NCBI RefSeq assembly: GCF_000772045.1
Contig: NZ_CP009754.1
Coordinates: 5,518,001 to 5,582,000 of the forward strand
Reading direction: 5' to 3'
From: Streptomyces sp. CCM_MD2014
GTDB lineage: Bacteria > Actinomycetota > Actinomycetes > Streptomycetales > Streptomycetaceae
DNA length: 64,000 bases
Part shown: in pieces, positions 9,105 through 18,219 of the stretch
Position numbering within the stretch: position 1 is the first letter of the stretch
Layout of the letters: every line of letters starts with the position of its first letter
Translations under genes and position numbers: made by a program
Notes under the pieces: model-generated
The model's input: the letters and a program-made list of their open reading frames with translations, nothing else
What the model was told of the DNA's origin: nothing
Databases searched by the model: none

Positions 9105-9854
9105 ATGTCCGGACAGGACGAGCGGGACGAGCGGGGCACCGCACGGAAGACGGTGCCCGAGACCGCCTCGGAGACCACGCCGACGACCGCCGCCGCCGGC
9201 GGGCGTCTGGTCACCGGCATCGCCTGGGCGGTGCTGCTCCTCGGGCTGTGGCTCTGGGGCCGCGAGGCCACCGACGTGCGCGAGGGCATATCGCGGCCGG
9301 CCACCGGGGACATGGCGGCGGCCGGGCGGCCCCCCGACGTCCCCCTGCCCCCGGCCCACGCGCCCCTCGACGACGCCCGGCCGCAGCGGCTCGACGTCCC
9401 CGGACTCGACATCGACGCCCCCGTCGTGGCCCGCGGCCTCGACGCCGAGGGCGCCATCGAACCACCGCCCTTCGACCAGCCCGGCACCGTCGGCTGGTAC
9501 GCGGCCGGGGTCACCCCCGGAGCCGCCGGGACCGCCCTGATGGTGGGTCACGTCGACACCGAGACCCGGCCCGCCGTGTTCTACCGGCTCAGCACCCTCG
9601 AACCCGGCCAGACGATCCGGGTGACCCGCGACGACGCGGAGGTCGCCGAGTTCACCGTCGACGACGTCCAGGTCCTCACCCGCGACGGCTTCGACGCCCA
9701 GCAGGCCTACGGACCCCGCGACACGGACCGCTCCGAACTCCGCCTCATCACCTGCGGCGGCACCTTCGACCGGGCCACCGACAGCTACACGGCCAACGTC
9801 GTCGTCTCCGCCTACCTGACCGGAACCGGCTCCGCCGGCCACGCCACCCGGTGA
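9105..9854 (+). CDS. Class F sortase
   Basis: 249 residues from ATG 9105, which follows the stop of the upstream gene by 2 bases. A single N-terminal membrane segment (RLVTGIAWAVLLLGLWLWG) anchors it, and a Pro-rich stalk leads to the sortase beta-barrel. The catalytic His is in ALMVGHVDTETRP, the Cys in ELRLITCGGTFD, and the downstream Arg in FDRATDSY. These spacings are those of class F (srtF-like) actinobacterial transpeptidases, which join surface proteins to the wall outside the membrane. Its partner is probably the upstream LAASG protein. The SpaA-repeat protein at 497-3088 has no sorting signal and is a less likely substrate. Confidence 0.9.
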   Translation: MSGQDERDERGTARKTVPETASETTPTTAAAGGRLVTGIAWAVLLLGLWLWGREATDVREGISRPATGDMAAAGRPPDVPLPPAHAPLDDARPQRLDVPGLDIDAPVVARGLDAEGAIEPPPFDQPGTVGWYAAGVTPGAAGTALMVGHVDTETRPAVFYRLSTLEPGQTIRVTRDDAEVAEFTVDDVQVLTRDGFDAQQAYGPRDTDRSELRLITCGGTFDRATDSYTANVVVSAYLTGTGSAGHATR

Positions 9855-10067
9855 GCGGTCCCGTCTCCCGCGCCGCCGGACCATGTCGGCGGCAGATTCT
9901 TCGCGCCCCTCCCCGTCCGGCGTCCCGGTCGGCGACGAGGAGGGCGGCGGCGAGGGCACTCGGGCCGGCCCGTTTCGCCTCCCGACGTCCGTCGAGCGAT
10001 GACCCCGTGGGCGCACGAGGCGTATGTCAGGATTGAGCCTCGGAACAGTGCACCCATGGGGGGTTGG

Positions 10068-11099
10068 ATGTACGGCAGCAAGCCGGCCGGAAGCATGTCC
10101 AGGAGGCGGGCTGCGTCGGCGGCGGTGCTCGGAGCGGCGGCACTGCTGCTCGCGGGCTGCTCCTCGTCCGGTGACGGGGACGGCGGGGGCAAGGGTGCGG
10201 GCGCCGGGATCACGCAGCAGCCCAAGGAGGCCGACCCGTTCTGGGTCAACCCCGACGGCACCGCGGCCCGGCAGGTGGCCTCGCTGACCGAGGCGGGCGA
10301 GAAGGACCAGGCCGAACAGATCCGCAAGATCGCCCAGCAGCCGACCGGCGAGTGGATCAGCCCGGAGAACCCCGAGGAGCAGGCCCGCGGCTTCACCGAG
10401 GCCGCCGACGAGGCCGGCCGCACCGCGCTGCTCGTCCTCTACAACATCCCGCACCGCGACTGCGGCCAGTACTCCGAGGGCGGCGCCGCGGACGGCGACG
10501 CCTACCGCTCCTTCGTCGACGGCGTCGCCAAGGGCATCGGCGACCGCGCCGCCACCGTCGTCCTGGAGCCGGACGCGGTGCTCCACCTCGTCGACGGCTG
10601 CACCCCGCAGGAGTTCCACGAGGAGCGCTACGACCTCCTCAAGGGCGCGATCGACAAGCTCACCGCCCTGAAGAACACCAAGGTGTACCTGGACGCGGGC
10701 AACGCCGGCTGGGGCCACCCCGACCAGATCTTCGACCCCCTGAAGCGGGCCGGCATCGACCGGGCCGACGGCTTCGCGGTCAACGTCTCGAACTTCTACA
10801 CCACCGAGGACTCCATCGCCTACGGCAAGCAGCTCTCCGCCAAGGTGGGCGGCAAGCACTTCGTCATCGACACCAGCCGCAACGGCAACGGCCCCTACAC
10901 CGAGGGCGCCCCGGACGAACGCTGGTGCAACCCCCCGGGCCGAGCCCTCGGCGAAACCCCGACGACGAAGACGGCCGACCCCCTGGTCGACGCCTACCTG
11001 TGGGTCAAGCGCCCGGGAGAGTCCGACGGCGAATGCAAGGGCGGCCCGAAGGCGGGGGAGTGGTGGCCGGAGTACGCCTTGAAACTGGCGCAGGGATAA
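10068..11099 (+). CDS. cslZ: GH6 endoglucanase/cellobiohydrolase lipoprotein (CslZ-like)
   Basis: 343 residues. ATG 10068 is chosen because it follows a GGGGGG tract; an in-frame ATG at 10056 is an alternative. The signal sequence SRRRAASAAVLGAAALLLAGC ends in a lipobox (LLAGC), so the enzyme should be membrane-tethered outside the cell. The GH6 fold shows FWVNPDGTAARQV, the catalytic-loop segment IPHRDCGQYS and the acid motif VVLEPDAVLH, then YLDAGNAGWGHP and HFVIDTSRNGNGP. GH6 enzymes cut beta-1,4-glucans by inversion. It is convergent with glxA-cslA; in Streptomyces this trio makes and trims the cellulose-like glycan at hyphal tips. Confidence 0.9.
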   Translation: MYGSKPAGSMSRRRAASAAVLGAAALLLAGCSSSGDGDGGGKGAGAGITQQPKEADPFWVNPDGTAARQVASLTEAGEKDQAEQIRKIAQQPTGEWISPENPEEQARGFTEAADEAGRTALLVLYNIPHRDCGQYSEGGAADGDAYRSFVDGVAKGIGDRAATVVLEPDAVLHLVDGCTPQEFHEERYDLLKGAIDKLTALKNTKVYLDAGNAGWGHPDQIFDPLKRAGIDRADGFAVNVSNFYTTEDSIAYGKQLSAKVGGKHFVIDTSRNGNGPYTEGAPDERWCNPPGRALGETPTTKTADPLVDAYLWVKRPGESDGECKGGPKAGEWWPEYALKLAQG

Positions 11100-11104
11100 A
11101 CGCC

Positions 11105-11181
11105 CCAGGGGTGCGGGGCTGTGACATGTGCGGCTACCGCCGCGTGCCCGTGGCAAGCCACAGTGCTTTCCGCACCCCTGG
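11105..11181. terminator. Long-range inverted repeat between cslZ and glxA
   Basis: CCAGGGGTGCGG (11105-11116) and its exact reverse complement (11170-11181) enclose 53 bases, which hold a further small hairpin (GTGGC-AA-GCCAC). The structure lies between convergent genes and probably ends transcription in both directions. It is more elaborate than the single hairpins elsewhere in the window. Confidence 0.55.
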
Positions 11182-11199
11182 TCGCACCCCGCCAGAGCG

Positions 11200-13137
11200 C
11201 TACGGCACCCGCACCCACTCCGCCTTCGAAGGCGTCCCCTCCCCGTCCGTCACGAACATCATGTACCACCCCGACTGCACCAGGTTCTCGTTCTTCGGCA
11301 CCGTCACCGTCAGCTTGTCCCCCTCCGCCTCGAAGTCCAGCGCGATGGACCGCTGATCCACGTCCGTGACATGCGTGGACGCGCTCGGCCGGATCAACCG
11401 CACCTTCTTGACGGTGGACGCCGCACGCGAGGTGAACGTCCCCGACTCGCCGCGCCCGATGGTCTGCGGGCCCCCGGAGAGATCCGGCCGCGAGTCGCGG
11501 TACAGGTACGGCGGGGTGTAGATCTCGATCCGCTGCTCGAACTTGCCCGGCTTGGTGTTCGCCTTGTCGGCGTAGAGCGAGTCCGAGCCGAAGAACATCA
11601 GGCGTCCGTCGGGCAGCAGGATCGAACCGGAGTGGTAGTTGCGGCCCACCAGCGGATCGGCGACCCGCTCGAACGAGTTGGTGTCCGGGTGGTAGAGCCG
11701 CGCCTGGAGGATGTTGGAGTCGCTGCGGCCGCGGTAGTCCTCCGAGCCGCCGGAGACCAGCACGCTGTCGTCGGGCAGGACCGAGGCCTGCGGATAGCGC
11801 GTGCCCTTCTCCAGTGACGGCCCGTCGACGAACTTCGGGTCGTCCGCCTTGAGGTCGACGATCCGGGTCTTCTCGCTGGACAGCTTGGACTCGCCGACCC
11901 CGCCGCCGCCGATCACCATGAACCTCTCGTCCTGCGCCGGAGGCAGCAGCACGGTGTTCGCCGTCTCCAGCATGTTCGCGTCGCTCATGCCGGGGACCTC
12001 GGTGAACTTGTTGGTCTCCACGTCCCAGATGCCCGGGGTGCGGCCCACGTCGTCGGGGCCGTAGCCGGCGTTCGCGCCCGAGTAGAAGATCTTGCCGTTC
12101 TGCATCAGGAACAGCGCCGGGTACGTCGGGAACTGGCGGACCTTGTCGGTGTAGGTCCACTCCTTGGTCTTCGGGTCGTAGATCTCGTTCTTGCCCGGGA
12201 CCAGCTGGCCGATGTCGTCGAGGCCGGAGACGCTGAGGATCTTGCCGTCGCTCAGGGTGGTGAGCGTCGGGTACCAGCGGGCCTCGTGCATCGGGTCGAC
12301 CTTGATGTACTTCTCGGCGACCGGGTCGAACTCGAAGGCGTCCCGGATGCCCTGGAAGTCCTTCTTGTCGAGGGCGAGCTTCTGCGCGATGCCGTACGTG
12401 TTGCGCGCGTCGGCACCCGACAGGCCCTGGACGCGGTAGTTGTCCTCGGTGCCCGTCTCGTACTTGTGGCCGCTCTTCTGCGCCTCGACGTAGATCCGGC
12501 CGAGACCCGGGTCGTTGCGCAGGAACTTCCCGGTCTCCTTGTCGAAGACCTTCTCGGCGCGGGGCACCAGGACCGGGTCCTTGGAGACGAAGGTCTTGCC
12601 GTTCTCCTTGCCGGTGAACTTGGTGCCCGCCGGGAGGGTGATCGGCTTGTCCGGGTTCTCGTTGTGGACGACCATCAGGCCGCCCGCCTTGGTGACGTCG
12701 CCCTTGAGCTTCTCGTACCGCTTGGTACCGCCCGCGATCAGCAGATTGCCGTTGGCGAGCTGGGTGTGCCCGGTGCAGAACAGGTCGGTGGGCGTCGGCA
12801 CCTTCTTGATGGTGCCCTTGACGGGGTCCCAGATCCGGGTGTCGTACTGCTTGTCGTCGGAGTTGTCCTGGTTGTTGCCGGACCCGGCGACCATCAGCAC
12901 CTTGCCGGTGCGCAGCAGGGCCGCGTGGATGGTGTTCTGCCGGTACTTCTCGGGAAACTCGATGATCTCCCACTTGCCGTTGGCGGCCTTGTACTCCGGC
13001 TGGTTGATCTTGTACTGGTGGTATTTCTCGGTTCCGAAGCGGTAGAGCCACGGTCCGTTCATCCCGGCCAGCGCGACTACCACCGCCGTACCTATCGCGA
13101 AGCGACGGGCCCGGCGGCGGCCGGCACGGTCTTTCAT
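11200..13137 (-). CDS. glxA: Radical copper oxidase GlxA (galactose-oxidase-like)
   Basis: 645 residues. A short cytosolic Arg-rich tail and one membrane segment (RFAIGTAVVVALAGMNGPW) precede a seven-bladed kelch domain and a C-terminal galactose-oxidase-type Ig-like domain. Comparison with galactose oxidase places the cofactor at Cys121 (LFCTGH) and Tyr289 (ARWYPT), with Trp288 beside it, and copper ligands Tyr501-His502 (RNYHSGS) and His589 (ASTHVTD). These fit GlxA, which oxidises glycans made by CslA and is needed for their deposition at hyphal tips. Its ATG overlaps the cslA stop by 4 bases (ATGA), so the two are translationally coupled. Confidence 0.95.
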   Translation of the reverse strand: MKDRAGRRRARRFAIGTAVVVALAGMNGPWLYRFGTEKYHQYKINQPEYKAANGKWEIIEFPEKYRQNTIHAALLRTGKVLMVAGSGNNQDNSDDKQYDTRIWDPVKGTIKKVPTPTDLFCTGHTQLANGNLLIAGGTKRYEKLKGDVTKAGGLMVVHNENPDKPITLPAGTKFTGKENGKTFVSKDPVLVPRAEKVFDKETGKFLRNDPGLGRIYVEAQKSGHKYETGTEDNYRVQGLSGADARNTYGIAQKLALDKKDFQGIRDAFEFDPVAEKYIKVDPMHEARWYPTLTTLSDGKILSVSGLDDIGQLVPGKNEIYDPKTKEWTYTDKVRQFPTYPALFLMQNGKIFYSGANAGYGPDDVGRTPGIWDVETNKFTEVPGMSDANMLETANTVLLPPAQDERFMVIGGGGVGESKLSSEKTRIVDLKADDPKFVDGPSLEKGTRYPQASVLPDDSVLVSGGSEDYRGRSDSNILQARLYHPDTNSFERVADPLVGRNYHSGSILLPDGRLMFFGSDSLYADKANTKPGKFEQRIEIYTPPYLYRDSRPDLSGGPQTIGRGESGTFTSRAASTVKKVRLIRPSASTHVTDVDQRSIALDFEAEGDKLTVTVPKNENLVQSGWYMMFVTDGEGTPSKAEWVRVP

Positions 13138-15149
13138 TCCTTACGTCCCCCAAGTCCACCAAGGGCGATCTGCATCGTCTGGTCGTCGCCCCCGTCGGCG
13201 GAGGCGGCCCAGTTGGGCGTCTGCTGCGGCGCGTGCTGTCCGTACGGCTGTCCGTAGGGCGCCTGCTGCCGCCCGTACGGCGCGTCGGCCGGTCCGGGCG
13301 CGGGCTGCTGCGACGGGGCCCGAGGCGCGGGCTCCGCCGCCGCGACCGGCGGTTGCTTCTTCGCCTTCCTCAGCTCGTGACGCCAGGCGAACATCGGCGA
13401 GGCGGTGATCAGCAGCGCGAACGTCGCCCAGACGATCATCGCGGGGTGCGAGTGGCCGAGGACGAGGCCGGCGGCGATCGAACCGGCGAAGATCACGATG
13501 AAGTACCAGTGGTACCGGAAGGTGCCGAACAGGGTGTCGGGGCTGGCCGAGTCGCCCTTCGGGGTCACCACGAACTTGCTCTTGCGGCGCAGCACGGAGT
13601 CGACGAGCGCCTTCGCGTACAGCGGCGCCGACAGCGCGGACATGATCATGCCGGCCACGCCGCCGGAGCCCTCCGGCTCGTGCGGGGAGACGTTGTGGCG
13701 GCGGTTCCAGACGTACAGGCCGATCTGGAGCGCGGAGGCGTTGCCGTAGAGCATCAGCCAGACCGCCGGGTCGATGTTGACGCCGGATGCGCCCAGGCCC
13801 AGGAACAGGCAGCAGCTCAGCGCCGCCAGGATCCAGTTCAGGGCCGACATCGGATAGAAGATGATCATCATGGTGTAGTTGAAGAGCTTGCTCGGCGGCA
13901 GCGAGTACCAGCCCTTCCAGTACTGCTTGAGGATCGTCTCGTACGTCCCTCGCGACCAGCGCATCTGCTGGGTGAAGAAGTCGGTCCAGGCGTTCGGGCC
14001 CTCGCCGACCGCGAGCACGTCCGGGGTGTAGACCGAGCGCCACTTGCGGCCGGTGGCCGGGTTCTTGTGGCGGTGCATCTCGAACCCGGTCGCCATGTCC
14101 TCGGTGATCGAGTCGTACAGGCCGCCGATCTGCTTGAGCGCCCGGATGCGCACCGCGTTGGAGGTGCCCACGAACATCGGCCCGCCGTAGCGGTTGCCGG
14201 CGCGCTGGATCAGCGCGTGGAAGAGGAACTGCTGCGACTCGGCGGCCTTGGTGATCGGGTTGTCGTAGTTGCCGTAGACCTGCGGGCCGATGACGAAGCC
14301 GACGTCCGGGTCGCGGAAGAAGCCGAGCATCCGCTCCAGGTAGTTGGGCAGCGGCACGTGATCGGTGTCGACGGAGGCGAAGAAGTCGTAGTCGTCGCCG
14401 TGCGCCTCCAGCCAGGCGTTGTAGTTGCCGTGCTTGGTCTTGGCGCGGTGCGGGCCCTTCTTCCGGTTCCACTTGGCGACGCCCTTGCGGGAGAAGTGGT
14501 GCACGCCCAGGCGCGCGCACACCTCCTTCACCTCCGGGTCGTCGCCCTCGTCGAGGAGCCAGACGTGCATCAGACCGCGGTGGCGGATCTTCACGGCCGC
14601 CTCCAGGGTCTTCGTCACCATCTCCAGCGGCTCCTTGCCGGGCACGAAGGAGGTGAGGAAGGCGACCCGGGTGCCGGTCTCGGGCACCACCGGGACCGGG
14701 TCGCGGGCGACCAGGGTGGCGTGCGCGTTCGACAGCACGTTCAGGCAGCGGAACAGCTCGATCAGGCCGATCGCGACGAGCATCACGATGTCGAGCGCGG
14801 GCAGCCAGGAGAAGGCCGGGTAGTCGCGCTCCGTCCAGTGCTCGGGCTGGAGCAGCCAGACCAGCAGCACCACCGAGAGCAGCGGCGCGGCGGCCAGCAT
14901 CAGGGCGACCCGGATGCGGTGCGGCTCCTGCGAGATCAGCGAGCGGTACTGCACCCGGTACGGCTTGTTCGGGTCGGGCTGGGTGAGGGGGCCCGCGAGG
15001 CGGCTGTAGTGCTCGTAGTCGTACTTCGGCAGCGTCTTCTTTATCCGGCGGAACGAACCGGTGTTCCAGTTCCGGTGCCCGGGCACCCGGAGCTGGGTGG
15101 TCTGGGACGGGTCGTGGTCCGGCCCGGCGCCCGTCGGCGTCGACGTCAT
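13134..15149 (-). CDS. cslA: Cellulose-synthase-like GT2 glycosyltransferase CslA
   Basis: 671 residues with about six to eight membrane segments: an N-terminal pair around LMLAAAPLLSVVLLVWLL and DIVMLVAIGLIEL, and a C-terminal group after the catalytic domain. The processive GT2 motifs are all present: LLDEGDD, the DxD-type SVDTDH, ITED and QQMRW. It should polymerise a beta-glucan from a UDP-sugar while extruding it. A Gln/Pro-rich cytoplasmic tail closes the protein. ATG 15149 is chosen by the family start MTSTPTG. It is followed by glxA with a 4-base overlap; known function in Streptomyces is apical glycan synthesis for hyphal growth and development. Confidence 0.95.
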   Translation of the reverse strand: MTSTPTGAGPDHDPSQTTQLRVPGHRNWNTGSFRRIKKTLPKYDYEHYSRLAGPLTQPDPNKPYRVQYRSLISQEPHRIRVALMLAAAPLLSVVLLVWLLQPEHWTERDYPAFSWLPALDIVMLVAIGLIELFRCLNVLSNAHATLVARDPVPVVPETGTRVAFLTSFVPGKEPLEMVTKTLEAAVKIRHRGLMHVWLLDEGDDPEVKEVCARLGVHHFSRKGVAKWNRKKGPHRAKTKHGNYNAWLEAHGDDYDFFASVDTDHVPLPNYLERMLGFFRDPDVGFVIGPQVYGNYDNPITKAAESQQFLFHALIQRAGNRYGGPMFVGTSNAVRIRALKQIGGLYDSITEDMATGFEMHRHKNPATGRKWRSVYTPDVLAVGEGPNAWTDFFTQQMRWSRGTYETILKQYWKGWYSLPPSKLFNYTMMIIFYPMSALNWILAALSCCLFLGLGASGVNIDPAVWLMLYGNASALQIGLYVWNRRHNVSPHEPEGSGGVAGMIMSALSAPLYAKALVDSVLRRKSKFVVTPKGDSASPDTLFGTFRYHWYFIVIFAGSIAAGLVLGHSHPAMIVWATFALLITASPMFAWRHELRKAKKQPPVAAAEPAPRAPSQQPAPGPADAPYGRQQAPYGQPYGQHAPQQTPNWAASADGGDDQTMQIALGGLGGRKE

Positions 15150-15400
15150 GTGTCATCCCCCCACACGCGGGTCAGTGCGTGTTTGGTCGCTTCCTTCGCC
15201 TGCTCGGGTCCCCCTCGACCGTCACGGACGTGTCAGTGGTGGGTCATGGTCACCACGGCATGCACACCATATAGACATGGAAATGGCGACCCCCGGTTGC
15301 ATGATGCCCCCCTCGGCATCCCCTCCGCATCCGGCCCCCAGCCGGACCAGGGTTCTACGGCGTTCGTCATGATCGCAAGACGTTCCGGAGCCGAATGCAC

Positions 15401-15433
15401 CGAAGGCCCCTCGTGTGATACGAGAGGCCTTCG
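15401..15433 (-). terminator. Hairpin downstream of tRNA-Lys
   Basis: CGAAGGCC (15401-15408) with CTCGT (15410-15414) pairs with ACGAG (15420-15424) and GGCCTTCG (15426-15433), giving a 13-bp stem with one mismatch. It lies just past the 3' end of the minus-strand tRNA-Lys, in the right place to end its transcript. Confidence 0.65.
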
Positions 15434-15441
15434 ACCGTCTG

Positions 15442-15515
15442 TGCGCCGCCAGGGACTCGAACCCCGGACCCGCTGATTAAGAGTCAGCTGCTCTAACCAA
15501 CTGAGCTAGCGGCGC
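15442..15515 (-). tRNA. tRNA-Lys (anticodon CTT), copy 1
   Basis: A 74-base cloverleaf: acceptor GCGCCGC/GCGGCGC with discriminator A, D arm GCTCAGTTGGTTAGAGC, anticodon arm GCTGA-CTCTTAA-TCAGC (anticodon CTT), T arm CGGGG-TTCGAGT-CCCTG. CCA is not encoded. The sequence is identical to the copies at 18871-18944 and 31575-31648. The rest of the 563-bp gap around it holds only the terminator at 15401-15433 and presumed promoters. Confidence 0.97.
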
Positions 15516-15713
15516 CTGCTGACCTGCACAACTCTACCCGATGCCGACCGGTGCTCCGGACCACCGCCGGCCGTCCCCGGTGCAGGCCTCATCGGCCCGG
15601 GTACATCATTCGGACCGTCAACATGCGCGTGATGTGGACAGTTGAGAAACTGACCGACATGTACCGAAGTGCGCCGCCGCGGACATTTCCACCGGGAGTG
15701 TGAGGGGAATCGC

Positions 15714-16802
15714 ATGGAGACTCCCGTATTCGAGGAAATCGATCCCGCGATCGATTGCGAATGTCCCGGCTGCCGTCACTGGCGGTGCGTTCTGCCGCAT
15801 TCCCCGGCAGGCCGCGCGCTCGCCCATCCGGCGGCGTACCGCACGCTGGTCGTGGCCACCGCCGCCGCTTCCGCGACCGTCGTGTCCGCCCTCGGCGCGG
15901 GGCCGGCGGCGGCGCTCCCGGCGGCCGCCCACGCGCCCCACCGGCCGGGTGTCCCCGCGGATTCCGCTTTCGCGGATTCGGCGGATCCGGCGCGTGACGA
16001 GCCGGGCACCCCTCAGGGGCCAAGGTCCCCGCTGTACGGCGCGACCGGGCGGCCCGCGGCGCCCCCGGCCGGCGCGGAACTGGCCGGCATCACCCGTACG
16101 GAGATCATCGACCGGGCCAAGACCTGGGTGGCCGCGAAGGTCCCCTACAGCCTGACCGCGTACTGGTCCGACGGTTACCGGCAGGACTGCTCGGGCTTCG
16201 TGTCGATGGCCTGGAAGCTGCCCGCCAACGAGTGGACCGGCAGCCTCGGCACCGTCGCCGACCGCATCACCAAGGAGGAGCTGCGGCCCGGCGACATCCT
16301 GCTGTTCCACAACGCGTCCGACCCGGAGAAGGGCTCCCACGTGGTGATCTTCGGCGGCTGGACGGACGGGACGCGCACCGCCTACACGGCCTACGAGCAG
16401 ACCCCGCCGCACACCCGCAAGCTGGATACGCCGTACGCCTACTGGAGCAACTCCGCCAAGTACCTGCCGTACCGCTACAAGGGGGTCGTCGCGGACCAGG
16501 CGGGCAAGGCCGGGACGCCCCCGGACGCGCCGGACGCGGCCGCCGGGCCCGCCTCGCACGGAGTGGCGGGCTACCCCGGGCGGGGCATGTTCCGGCCGGG
16601 CGCCGACAACGTGTACGTCACCCGGCTCGGCAGGCAGCTGGTGAAGAAGGGGTTCGGCGCCCACTACACGAAGGGCCCGGGGCCGCGCTGGAGCGAGGCG
16701 GACCGGCTGGGCGTCCAGGCCTTCCAGCGTGCGCAGGGCTGGCGCGGCGGGGCGGCGGACGGCTTCCCGGGCCCGGAGACCTGGCGGCGGCTCTTCTCGT
16801 GA
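15714..16802 (+). CDS. Secreted NlpC/P60-like protein with peptidoglycan-binding-like C-terminus
   Basis: 362 residues from ATG 15714. The N-terminal Cys-rich patch CECPGCRHWRCVLPH precedes a hydrophobic segment (LVVATAAASATVVSALGAGPAAA). The catalytic-type domain has QDCSGFVSMAWKLP with the nucleophile Cys, LRPGDILLFHN, and a His in GSHVVIFGGW, which together resemble NlpC/P60 or amidase-type cell-wall hydrolases. The C-terminal 60 residues (TRLGRQLVKKG...SEADRLGVQAFQRAQGW...ETWRRLF) form a peptidoglycan-binding-like repeat. It lies beside the csl genes and may remodel the wall where the glycan emerges. No hydrolase activity is shown. Confidence 0.8.
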   Translation: METPVFEEIDPAIDCECPGCRHWRCVLPHSPAGRALAHPAAYRTLVVATAAASATVVSALGAGPAAALPAAAHAPHRPGVPADSAFADSADPARDEPGTPQGPRSPLYGATGRPAAPPAGAELAGITRTEIIDRAKTWVAAKVPYSLTAYWSDGYRQDCSGFVSMAWKLPANEWTGSLGTVADRITKEELRPGDILLFHNASDPEKGSHVVIFGGWTDGTRTAYTAYEQTPPHTRKLDTPYAYWSNSAKYLPYRYKGVVADQAGKAGTPPDAPDAAAGPASHGVAGYPGRGMFRPGADNVYVTRLGRQLVKKGFGAHYTKGPGPRWSEADRLGVQAFQRAQGWRGGAADGFPGPETWRRLFS

Positions 16803-16862
16803 CCCGCACCCCGCAGGTGATCACCCGTTCATGACGCGTCTGGCGCGGAGGCTGGAGCACGC

Positions 16863-18080
16863 ATGAGTACGAACACGACATCCTCGACCGACTCCTCGAC
16901 CCCGTCGGCCGGTTCCTCGGCCGTCCCGTCGGCCGGCTCCTCGACCGCCCCCTCGACCGGCTCGTCGGCCGAGTCCTCCACGGGGGCGCGGGCCGCGGTA
17001 CCCGAGGCCGGGACCCGGCCCGCCCGGCTCATTCACAACGAGGCCACCACGGAGATCCCCGTCCACCTGCTGTTCCGGGACGACCCCGACCCGGCGCCGG
17101 TCCCGCTGCGGCCCGCGGTCGTCGCGCGGCGGCAGGGTCCGGGGGAGCGGCCCGGGACCCGGCGCCCCGTCAACGCCCGCCCCCGCACCGTGCCGTCGGT
17201 CGACCCGGAGCTGAGGGAACGTCCGGCCCGGGTGCTGCCCGGCGCGGCGGGCGTGGCCGCGGGGCTGTGCGGGGTGGCCGGGTGTGCGGCGACCTCCTGG
17301 TGGGCCGGTCTCGTACCTCCGCTCGCCGCGCAGGCGCTGGGACTGCCGGCGTACGCGGGAGCCGGGCTCGGGCCCGCGCAGTGGGCGGCGTACGCGGCCG
17401 CCGGGGCGCTGGGGATGTTCGGATTCGGCGGGCTGGCCCGGGGGCGCACCGGGCGGGCCTGGGTGCTCGGCCTGTTCGGCCGCTACCGCGGGACGGTGCG
17501 GCGCACGGGTCTGATGTGGGTGAACCCGTTGCTGCTGCGCCGCCGGGTGGACGTACGGCTGCGGCACTGGCGCAGCGAGCCGATGCCCGCGGCCGACGGC
17601 AACGGGGTCGCGCTCAGGGCGGTGACGCTGGTGGTGTGGCGGGTGCGGGACACCGTGAAGGCCACGCTGGGCGTCGAGGACCACGAGACGTATCTGCGGG
17701 AGTGCGTCGAGGCGGCGCTGGCCCGGGTTCCGGTGGAGCCGCTCGGCACGGTCCGCAGCTCGGCGGACGTGGCCGGGGACACGCTGACCCGGCTGGTGGC
17801 GGCGGACGCGGCGCCGGTCGGCCTGGAGGTGTTCTCGGTACGGCCGGTCCGGGTGGAGTACGCCCCCGAGGTCGCCGCCGCCATGCACCGGCGACGGATC
17901 GCGGCGCTGGACGCGGCGCAGCGGGCGAGTGTGCTGACCTCGGTCGTGGACTCGGTGGAGGACACGGTGACCCGGCTGACCATGCGCGGCCTGGTCGAAC
18001 TCGACGACTACGAGCGCAAGGTGCTGGTGAAGGACCTGACCGTGGCGTTCTGCGCGGGACGGGGGGACACCGGGGCGTGA
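16863..18080 (+). CDS. SPFH/Band 7 domain membrane protein
   Basis: 405 residues from ATG 16863 with GGAG 5 bases upstream. The N-terminal 45 residues are almost pure Ser/Thr/Ala/Gly. Two or three membrane segments (VAAGLCGVAGCAATSWWAGLVPP, WAAYAAAGALGMFGFGGLA) are followed by a Band 7 domain: GLMWVNPLLLRRRVDVRLRHW, VTLVVWRVRDTVKATLGV, YLRECVEAALARV and VEVF-like strands. SPFH proteins oligomerise at the membrane inner face and organise membrane domains, so a scaffold for the neighbouring tip glycan machinery is plausible but unproven. The long membrane insertion between Ser-rich head and SPFH domain is typical of Streptomyces members. Confidence 0.82.
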   Translation: MSTNTTSSTDSSTPSAGSSAVPSAGSSTAPSTGSSAESSTGARAAVPEAGTRPARLIHNEATTEIPVHLLFRDDPDPAPVPLRPAVVARRQGPGERPGTRRPVNARPRTVPSVDPELRERPARVLPGAAGVAAGLCGVAGCAATSWWAGLVPPLAAQALGLPAYAGAGLGPAQWAAYAAAGALGMFGFGGLARGRTGRAWVLGLFGRYRGTVRRTGLMWVNPLLLRRRVDVRLRHWRSEPMPAADGNGVALRAVTLVVWRVRDTVKATLGVEDHETYLRECVEAALARVPVEPLGTVRSSADVAGDTLTRLVAADAAPVGLEVFSVRPVRVEYAPEVAAAMHRRRIAALDAAQRASVLTSVVDSVEDTVTRLTMRGLVELDDYERKVLVKDLTVAFCAGRGDTGA

Positions 18081-18163
18081 CCCGTCCGGCTGCCCGGCGC
18101 GGGCGGGCAGCGCGTTCCGCCTTTGGTATGGACATGTTCAACTCACGGCAATAATCTGAAACT

Positions 18164-18175
18164 TGGTCTAGACCT
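18164..18175. promoter_or_regulatory. DasR-responsive element (dre)
   Basis: TGGTCTAGACCT matches the dre core TGGTCTAGACCA at 11 of 12 positions, 44 bp upstream of the LPMO start. A degenerate second copy, TGGTATGGACAT, lies at 18124-18135 (8 of 12). DasR represses chitin and GlcNAc genes through such sites in Streptomyces, so GlcNAc-controlled expression of the LPMO is inferred. Confidence 0.75.
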
Positions 18176-18219
18176 GCACGGCTCACTGAACTTCCCCACA
18201 CGTCACAGGGAGCAGCAGT

